Shown piece after piece: positions 55,694 to 64,000 of a stretch of 64,000 bases of DNA. The stretch comes from Branchiostoma floridae (taxonomy: Eukaryota > Chordata > Leptocardii > Amphioxiformes > Branchiostomatidae). The position numbers and the translations under genes were made by a program. Position 1 is the stretch's first letter; each line of letters starts with the position of its first letter. A model generated the notes under the pieces. It saw nothing but the letters and a program-made list of their open reading frames with translations, did no database searches and was not told the origin of the DNA. Location: contig NC_049981.1 of NCBI RefSeq assembly GCF_000003815.2, forward strand, positions 18,337,041-18,401,040, in the 5' to 3' direction.

Positions 55694-57159
55694 GTATCTG
55701 GGGAAAATTCATACTTGGCCTACTGTAGGCAATGAATGATTTATACATACATATTTGGAGTACATGACATAAAACAAACAGATTTTGTGGAATGTTGTCT
55801 TTTGATTGATAAATTGATCAATTGATTAATGATCATAAAAAAGGCTCAATCTATTAAGCGTATCTAACCCTAGAAGTATCAGCAGTATCAGGGTTAGATA
55901 CTTCAAACCAGCCACACAAGTGATAACTTTCTTTGACTGACCCTATATACATGTGACATTTCTGATGACAGTGTACAGTGTACAATTGTTCAGCTGTACC
56001 ATAATTTTGTAATAGATAGTGTTCATCTCATTGTGAAGTGGTGTGGGAGAAAGATCATCTCTGAGTGACTCATCCCTTGTGCCATGCTGCCTCCACAGAA
56101 GCCTGTGGAAGGATCTGCACTAAATATAGCCTGGGTACTGAAATAGCCTGGTGTCCCATTTGCCGTATTAGCAAGCCGGTGATCAGACTGCTGGAATACC
56201 AGGAGGGAGCTGAGTATTCCCCTGTTAGTACATTCAAGGCCTGCGCACCTCCATACATAACGGTTTGTGTCACATATTTTCTGTTCTTTCCTGGGGGGTT
56301 CTCTTCTGTGCGACGTTTAGATGTTTATATAGTGTGGAAGTTCGGCAGGCTTTACCCACTGCTGCTAAACTGTGGAGCTGTGTCTCAAATTCGTCAGCGC
56401 CATGAGTGCATGGCATCCGGAGCCTGGCCTAGCTGCCAAGTGTTACATGGAACCACATCACGTACATATACATTGTACACAGGGTGTTGTCAAACCGCTC
56501 AATTAACAGGTTTAGTTTGCCTATGTAAATTACCATCTGTCATGTGGTTAGTGATGACCATTAGGTGTAAAACTTAATGGTCTAATACCATCATTGGAAC
56601 CTAGGGGATGACGTATAGTCAGGAGTTAGCACTAAGTGCAGTGTTGGCCAGCATCCAATGTCTACTGGTACCACATTGTGTAACAGTAACTCAATGGTGT
56701 GATACAAGTTGAGAGCTTATATCAACTGGTACGAGGTTGTATGGCAGTAAACTGAATGGTGTAATACAAATTTATTGCTTAGGCCCACTTGGTGCTACAT
56801 TGTATAACAGTAAGCCGAATGGTGTTCATTTTTTTCATTAGATTCAGTGATACATGCATGATTGTATAATGCATTGTACTATTTCCCTTTTCTGCCAGAT
56901 ATTGGGAAATATACTCTTAGAAGTTTGCATCAGAGATATCACATTTTGAGTATACTTAGTTTTTTATTCCTTGCTCTGTGTTTGTGGCTAAACTCTAAGG
57001 AGGCTTGCATACCCCTTTTCCATAAAGCATTGGTAGCCTATTTTGATTTCTGGCCCATTGGTAAAGCCGTCTCTTTCACATAATTTGTAGAGAGGTGACC
57101 GACTTTTGCATCTTCCTTGATTTTAGCATAATAAGTAGGGGGTTCTGCTCATTTTCTAA

Positions 57160-57836
57160 TCCGTGAGTAATTGGTCCAAAATCTGATCCACTGATTTTTT
57201 TCAGGTCTGTTTTTTGTGGACCAGTCCAACATGAAAAAAAAACGTTTTTTACCACCCCTAGTCAGGACCCCCAATAGGCCAATACAGACCCAATGTAAAG
57301 AACAAATGCTAAGTGTCAGAAACCATGTCAAGAGATGATACGATTCTATTGTAGTATCGGGCTTTCTATTTTGTCATTTTTTTTGCTGTGTCCGGCCTAA
57401 CACAGGACACAGCAAAAAAAATAACAAAATAGAAAGCCGGATAAAAACGACTAAAAAAACGTTAAAAAACAGCCGAGCCTAATCTCTGCTTGGAGAGTAT
57501 GCTCCATGTCCAGAGGATCAGGTCCTGGTCCAGACTCTGGAAGGAATCTGTTTGGTAGAGTGTCCTATCTTCATGTAAACAACTAACAGCCTCTGTTAAG
57601 TTGAACCTTGAGTTTGACTGTAGAAACTTGATAAAAATGACTATCAACTCATCTCTACTTTGCACTTGCTAATTTCTTGGACCAATAAGCCTCAAAACAC
57701 GTGAACACCTGCTGCCATAGTGCTGGTATAATCTATTTATTTTTTACAACATCCAGGTCCAACATCCTGTCCACTGAATTTTGCCAGGTCTTTTTTCTTC
57801 CGGACCAGTCAAAACGAATTGTACATTCCACCCCTA
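57160..57836. repeat. Decayed copies of the TAGGGGTGGG hAT family
   Basis: Two fragments end in CCACCCCTA (near 57252-57260) and CCACCCCTA (near 57828-57836). The interior phrases TTTTTTTCAGGTCTGTTTTTT and GTCCAGAGGATCAGGTCC match the better copies at 44837 and 49485. Confidence 0.6.
57360..57438. repeat. Hairpin with 34-bp arms
   Basis: Arms 57360-57393 and 57405-57438 (GGCTTTCTATTTTGT...GCTGTGTCC) match at 33 of 34 positions around an 11-base loop. It is nested between hAT-family fragments. Confidence 0.8.
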
Positions 57837-60570
57837 CTCATAGGTATTAAATTCATCCCAGTCCAGAGTGGCAAGTGCATGTCAATGTGTCGTCCAAAGA
57901 AAACAGTGACCCTGGACCAAGACCCAGTCATGACTTCAAATCTTGACTATGTCGCTCACCTGACATGTACGCTGCTGAAAAGGTCTGTAGGACTTAGCTC
58001 ATTGTGCTTGTCGAAAAAGCAAAAACTTAAAGAGCTAGGGAAATTTTCTGGGCCAATGAACCCGTAAAATTATATACTGTACATAGCATGCGTCTTCTCA
58101 CGGCCAGTGGAAGTTTAGCTCTCAGTTCATTGAACTCATTTGAGCTAAAAGACCACAGTTCAAGATCACTCTCTATTTTTCATTTTAGTGGCATTGAAAT
58201 GTCTCATTATATTCTTGCACATGGTCAGGGACGTATTCCCTTATCAAGCCAATCATCAGCTTCAATCGCTTGTGACAGCTATGGCCTTAGCCACATTCCT
58301 GGTGACAAGATGGAACTGGTTGTTGATTTGCCTGGCATTTAAGAGTTATTAAGACTTTCTCCTTTCAGGACAAATAAACTCAATTGTCAGACAATAGTCC
58401 TGATCATCCTTTTAATACCTTTGTCCAAAATTGCTTAATGTAAATTTGACTGACAAAATGGCGGACATTCCCAGCTGCAGCCACAAGAAGCTGCTGTCTT
58501 ATTGGCTAACCTCCTAATTTTGATGGACAGCCGGTGGGATCAGTCTAACAGACTACCAACAACCTAGAGTGCTTCTGCATACATACATGATGATTATTAT
58601 GGTTATACAATAGTGTTGTGCTGTTTTGGTTTGCTTATAATATACAAAACTCTAATATTTCCATTTTCATTAGATATTTGATACTATTATTATTTTTGTA
58701 CTTTTTGCTGTTGTATCTATGTAGGGTTAAAGTTCAAGGCTCTTTTCAATAGGCTATTAGAACATCTAAACTTGGTAGATTCCCATGACCCGGAAATCAG
58801 GATGTCTTTATGACGCTTTTATTATTCAACATCTGAGAAAAATGACATGTTTTTCATTAAAAGATACCATGGTAGAGTTTTTCATTAAAAGATACCATGG
58901 TAGAAAATGCAGACTTTGGCCTAGGGATGTACAATTTTGCAGGCACAGTTAACGTTATATGAGTCAGTTGTTATTCATAATTTTCCTCTGCGATGTCCTT
59001 GTGACCTGCTATGTGCGAGTGATAGGGGTGTGGGTGGGCTGGGGAGATGGTATATTTGGCAGCTAGCAGCTGGGAATGTCCACACACTTGGTGTTCACAA
59101 CTGGGTAACCTGGTCTTTTCATTCTTAATGGTGGGTGATGCGAATCACAGCAGGCCCTGTCCTTATAAGCTAACATTCACAGCCTTCTTTTACAGAGGAA
59201 TTTGTTAGGCAGTGTCTAGCCAGTTCTTAAAAAGACTTACCAGGGTTAAGGTGTGCTTAAGAAGATCCTTTGATGATGGAGAGTTTGGAACTCAGATGCT
59301 TATCCAATATAAACTGAAGCTGCCCAATGTTCTCAAAGGACTAGAATTGGTTTTAAAAAGGTTTTACTGGAAGGCTTATCAATTATTACACGGAAGTCAT
59401 GAAAATCATGTGTAAAATTCCAAACTCATGCAGCTGTATGGAGACAAGATGGTGATCAGGTTATGATGAGCAAATGTGAGGAAGCCATTCACTATGCTAA
59501 TGAGCTCCCACAATATTCATGAAGTTGTTGCCACCTAAGTAGTACTTGAAGTCAAAATATATATTATGCAAATGATGGCAATTTGCATACTTGTATGATA
59601 ATGATGTTTGCCAAGCTGCATATTAATGATTCCCCAGTGTCCTTATCTTGTTCAACCAGTATTGACACGTCCTACTAGTTCGTTCTAGTTCACGCTAAAG
59701 AAGAGTGATGAATGTGGCTCGAAGCATCCGGAAATGATTTCTGAATTTCATCCAGTTGTAAAGATTGAATCGTCCTTAGATAAATGATGCTTACCAATGT
59801 AAGAGTACCTTTGTGGAATAAAGGAAGATTTAAAATTTTACTAAAAGTTCTAAAAGTTCTACTGACTAATTTATTTAGAATCCCTTGTCATCAGTTGACA
59901 TATTCTGTTATGTAATTTGAAATTTAAAGCATTTATGTCCTAATTTTGATATTTGTAGGAGTAGGTTATCATAGTTGGCATCTCGATATCAGGTCAGTTG
60001 AAATACCTAGAGGTATAATTCCAACATGGGAAAACACTATGTTTATCTAACGCACACAGGTTTTCAATTACAGCTATGAAACAAGCCCGAGGGACTGAAC
60101 ATACTAGTATGGTAGACGTTACTCTTAAGTGTTGGGAAAGGGGGCGAATCTGTATACACTACATACATTCCAGATCCTTGCTAGGATGGCAGAATCTACC
60201 GGTACCACTAAGGCTTGGATGATGTCCGTGTAGATTTCAAATCTTTTACCTTGCCTTCTTTGCAAAGCTTTAGAGAAAAGTCGTACAACCATCATCTGTA
60301 CGTGTAACGTTAAGTCAGGTAAGTCACAGTTAAAGTTTCAACTTACCATGTTTTGGAAATAGTAGTGGGCACTCTTTTCCTATGCAATATATTTTGAAAG
60401 CTTCTATCATTTAAGTTGTATTAATGTGACCTAAGCATTATAAATTGGTGTTTATGGGTACGATGTGTCGTTATTTGGGTTATTGGCCACAATGCTAACT
60501 AATGACACAGATAGTAATGCAGTAATGTCTTTATATAATGGTACCAATGACTTTCTCTTTATTACCTCCA

Positions 60571-60772
60571 TGACAAGTGGAGGTTAGTTAGTCTTTGATG
60601 GTCATCCAGATAACTCCAGAATTCTGGATGGATAGGTTTTAATTATTTGAAGTTTTTTTTGTGACTGGATTAAATGTTACATCTCCTGGAGGCTTTCTAT
60701 GGCACTGCAGCAAAACATCTAGTTTTGATATCTAGTTACCTTTGCCAAGAAGTTTATGTTTTTAGCAGCATT

Positions 60773-60809
<37 letters not shown>

Positions 60810-60910
60810 GTTTGTGTGTGTGTCTGTGACTACAATAACTCTAGAATGCCTGGATGGAATGTCTTCATACTTGGTATGTTGGTAGGGGTTGATGAAAGTT
60901 TCATTCCATC
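60571..60910 (+). repeat. Dispersed repeats plus TG microsatellite
   Basis: The ACCTTTGCCAAGAAG family start is at 60738, followed by a (TG)n run of about 31 bp and the phrases GACTACAATAACTCTAGAAT and TACTTGGTATGTTGG, similar to 13848-14130. A second phrase, CTCCATGACAAGTGGAGG, precedes it. Confidence 0.55.
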
Positions 60911-61077
60911 TCTTTAGAAATTTTATTTTTTTTAGCTCTTTTTTAGAAGTGTTGAGTTATTGTTGATGATTGTATAAATTTTCTTGTAAGACCTTATACT
61001 CAGAACCACCTGGGGAACCCTCGCAGACCAGATGCCTTTATTATAAAACCTGATGCTTTTGTTGCCTAAAGGACTAA

Positions 61078-62445
61078 ATGCTTTCTTCATTCTGGCTAAG
61101 GTTTTTCATCACCAAGGCTGGCAATAGGTCCCTACCAAACAATTACAGACCCGTCAGTATTTTACCGGCAGTGTCAAAAATCCTGGAGAGAGCTGTGCAT
61201 ATCCAGCTTTACGAGTATTGTACGGAAAACAACATACTCTCTGAGGTTCAATCAGGTTTTCGACCCAAACATTCTACTCAATCTGCGACGCACTTACTTG
61301 TTGAGAAATGGTTCACAGCCATGAACTCTGGAAACCTCACCGGGGCTGTGTTTATCGATCTGTCTAAAGCGTTCGATACTTTGGACCATTCTATCCTGCT
61401 TCAAAAATTGTTCAAGTACGGTATCCAAGGTGGAGCTCTTGACTGGTTCGCTTCCTACCTCTCCGGAAGACAGCACTGTACTTCTGTAAATGGAGTCCTT
61501 TCTAGCTTCCACACAGTGAAGTACGGCGTTCCACAAGGCTCGATTTTGGGACCACTTTTATTCATTATTTATGTAAATGACATGCCTAACTGTATTCAAA
61601 ATTGTGAAATTTCAATGTATGCCGATGATACGGTTATTCACTTCAGCAGCAAGGATTCTGGGACCATCGAGAATGCCCTTCAGACAGATCTTGAAAGGTT
61701 GTCTCAATGGTTTGCAGTGAACTATCTGTCGATAAACGAAGGAAAGTGCAAGTGTATGCTAATAGGTACAGATAAAAAACTGAAAACTTGTACAAACCCC
61801 AGATTGGCCGTAAATGGTCAATTTATCAATCTATGCTACATGTACAAATACTTGGGTATATTCATTGATAATCAACTGAATTGGAAGCGGCACGTCAAAG
61901 ACGTCCTTAGCAAGTTAAGACGAGCATTAAGTATTATGAAACATGTCAGTCCATTTGTATCTACATCAGCACTTCGTACTCTATACAATACAATCTTCCT
62001 GCCGTACATCACATATGGAAGTACTGTTTGGGATACTGCACCGGAGCAAGACCTTCAAAAACTCCAACGAATGCAGAACAGGGCCGGGAAGCTGCTACTG
62101 AGGGCCCACTACAGAACACCCTCGGCCGAAGTGCTGACTCGTCTCGGATGGAAGAACATCAAATCCATACACAGACAACAGAAGGCGTTGCTCACATACA
62201 AGGCTCTAAACAACTTACTGCCAGTCTACATGAGGAACTTGTTTACATACTGTAGGGAAAGGTCAACTAGATCAACGCGACAAAGCGAATCCAACCTACT
62301 ATACTTACCCATGGTCCACAGGGAAGCGTTTCGAAGATGTATAACGTACTCAGGCACAGTTCTGTGGAATAGTCTGAGAGAGAACGTGAGGCAGGCGCCC
62401 TCTTTATCGTCGTTTAAGAACTTAACTCGACTAGAAATTATGTAA
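61078..62445 (+). mobile_element. 5'-truncated non-LTR retrotransposon ORF (reverse transcriptase)
   Basis: An uninterrupted 455-codon frame with RT motifs in order: NNYRPVSILPAVSKILE, QSGFRPKHSTQSA, FIDLSKAFDTLDHSIL, GVPQGSILGPLLFIIYVNDM, and catalytic YADDT. Then come a thumb (YLGIFIDNQLNWKRHV, LPYITYGSTVWD) and a C-terminal tail. The jockey/CR1/L2 group is the best fit. The endonuclease domain and the start of RT are missing, so it cannot act alone. The ATG at 61078 is incidental, because homology begins near it within the RT domain. The intact frame suggests a young insertion. Confidence 0.93.
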
Positions 62446-62657
62446 CTATGGACTATGAGATGGACTGATATTATGTTGAAGACGAAAGGATCTATGGAAT
62501 GGTGAATTGTATGATGATGAATTGTATCTTTTGTGTAGTGCATTGTATTTAGAAGGTATTTAGACCTCTGACCTCCTCCACCCTTGAAATCTTGAAAAAC
62601 GGCTCAGGCCGAATGATGTATCAAGGTTAAATAAAGGTTGAAAAAAAAAAAAAAAAA
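62446..62657 (+). mobile_element. 3' UTR and poly(A) tail of the retrotransposon
   Basis: A short trailer ends TTAAATAAAGGTTG followed by an A run (62641-62657), the mark of target-primed reverse transcription. I could not identify a target duplication on the 5' side. Confidence 0.85.
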
Positions 62658-64000
62658 TCAGCACATTCTTGGTTCCCTAGTAATAACTTCCGCTTGAAGA
62701 CTGCTGTGCAGGTGCACATTGTCATGTATTATTGAAGTATGGGTATGGTCATGTTAATATATAGAAACATCATAAACATCATACAACTGCTATTTCACTT
62801 AAGTAATTAGCTGGCTATTTTGCAATTCTCAGTATGAAATGTGCCAAGTAGTCTACCAAAAACCTCCTTCTCGTATAGAGATAATCATTGAGACTACAAC
62901 TTAGTACAAGTGCCTGAGGCTGTTCCAAATACGTCATTCCCAAAGTACCTCAAGAGTATGATCCAGATGGTTTGAATTCCATTACTTTTTGGACTCAGAT
63001 TACTCAAATCTTATCATCCATCAGGGACGTTGTATTCTCTTGCTTTGTACCTTAGTAATATAACTCAAAAAGTTTAGTATGGATTGGATTCTAGTCACTA
63101 GTTATATTTCAGGAGTGACAGTAAAGCTGATTTACTGATGCATTACTGAAATGCAACTGATGGTAATGTTAAGTTACTGACAGTTTGCTAATGGTGGGTT
63201 TTATGATATAGCTAATTTGAAATTGATTACTTATAATAATATAAGATTTTTAAATCCCTGGCACTTTTCTTTAAAATTACAGAACTGCAACTCTTAGTAT
63301 CCATCATAAATCTTTTTTATTGTGTCAGATAGCCCTTATGGTTTGGTAACAGGATAAATTACTAATAGATCTAAAGATCATTTCTCTTGGTAAAACCTTT
63401 GCTAGGTATCAACATTGTCACGTATAAATGTCAATTAGGATACATTTGCTAAATATTTGTATGTATTTTGCAGTTTATGGTTTGTACGAAAGTCGCTGTA
63501 CTTTTTGTTGTATAAGTAAAGTTAAAGCTTCATTTGTTTGAAAACAAGGCTAATACCTTAATGATAAATGATACTGAGTGATGACATAGCTATCATACTG
63601 AATCTGAAGTTCCCACTGAGGATGATGTAGGCCAAGGAAAGTTTACTTGAAAGTTCATGCCTAAAGTATGTGGTGGTAACATAGGAGACATACATGTAAC
63701 AATGGACAGTGATTGACAAAATTATATTGTAACAAGAGACTACTCAAATACCAGTGTTGGCTATGTCTTAACAATAACAATGGAATTCAAAAGGCAGAAT
63801 ATAAACTTACAGTCACAGATCAATTCAATTCTGACAAAATTTGTGGTCACAATGTCTACAGCCTTATTCTGGCTAACTGGCGTATTATTTTCTTGCTTGC
63901 TGTCTGACAAAGGTTGCTGAAGTGATCAATAATTTTGTAAGCCTAAATTCTTTTTGCGTTGGAAGATAAGTTATTTCTGTTACAATGTTTTTCTCTTACA
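62658..64000. other. AT-rich sequence with no recognised feature
   Basis: I see no gene, splice-flanked exon, inverted repeat or tandem array in this stretch. Short frames show no family resemblance. Confidence 0.5.

Larger units (their letters stand above)
52141..61077. other. Gene-poor region with mobile elements only
   Basis: No host exons could be supported on either strand. The longest frame (56065-56577, 170 codons) resembles nothing, lacks splice context and has scattered MITE-like phrases (TAGCCTGGGTAC). The region contains the MULE-like element, several MITEs and hAT relics listed separately, a TG microsatellite at about 60776-60806, and a 29-bp tandem duplication at about 58848-58904. 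The rest shows nothing I recognise. Confidence 0.55.

Noticed and set aside
56065-56577. 170-codon cysteine-rich frame
   Set aside because: No motif, no splice context, and it includes dispersed-repeat phrases. Most likely chance.

Overview
This is a window of animal nuclear DNA, most probably from a cephalochordate (amphioxus, Branchiostoma). That inference rests on intron-rich genes whose proteins read almost like their vertebrate orthologues, short introns (about 0.1-5 kb), deuterostome-type TTAGGG-like repeats, and a very high density of small inverted-repeat transposons and tRNA-derived SINEs. Three 100-N assembly gaps lie at 617-716, 31448-31547 and 36806-36905.

Layout. (1) 473-~16850, plus strand: a 5'-truncated tolloid/BMP1 metalloprotease gene. 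It has prodomain, furin site, astacin protease, then CUB-CUB-EGF-CUB-EGF-CUB-CUB; the stop is at 14809 and a 2-kb 3' UTR follows. (2) ~17490-24407, minus strand: NDUFA8, a complex I accessory subunit, in four exons giving 173 aa. Its first intron is filled by a 5.1-kb composite mobile element. (3) 24408-24775: a compact divergent promoter shared with (4) KAT8/MOF, the H4K16 histone acetyltransferase, 24776-30920, plus strand, ten exons, 449 aa. (5) 33776-51720, minus strand: a 23-exon gene whose joined exons give exactly 760 codons plus a stop. It encodes a Ca2+(cation)/H+ antiporter of the fungal Vnx1 / type-II CAX kind. (6) 51721-64000: no host gene that I can recognise. It holds a Mutator-like element with very long inverted repeats and a 9-bp target duplication, several smaller MITEs, and a 5'-truncated non-LTR retrotransposon with an intact 455-codon reverse-transcriptase frame and a poly(A) tail.

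The genes do not form a pathway. Tolloid is secreted and shapes BMP signalling and collagen, NDUFA8 is mitochondrial, KAT8 is nuclear and the antiporter is a membrane protein. Tolloid and NDUFA8 converge, NDUFA8 and KAT8 diverge from a shared promoter carrying a TCTCGCGAGA element, and KAT8 and the antiporter converge. The most notable items are the metazoan Vnx1/CAX-type antiporter, the 5.1-kb element in the NDUFA8 intron (termini CACAGTG, subterminal ACGAC motifs, inverted minisatellite arms), the 2-kb element with perfect 47-bp terminal repeats, the exact 92-bp repeats flanking the furin-site exon of tolloid, and the GC-AG intron in tolloid.
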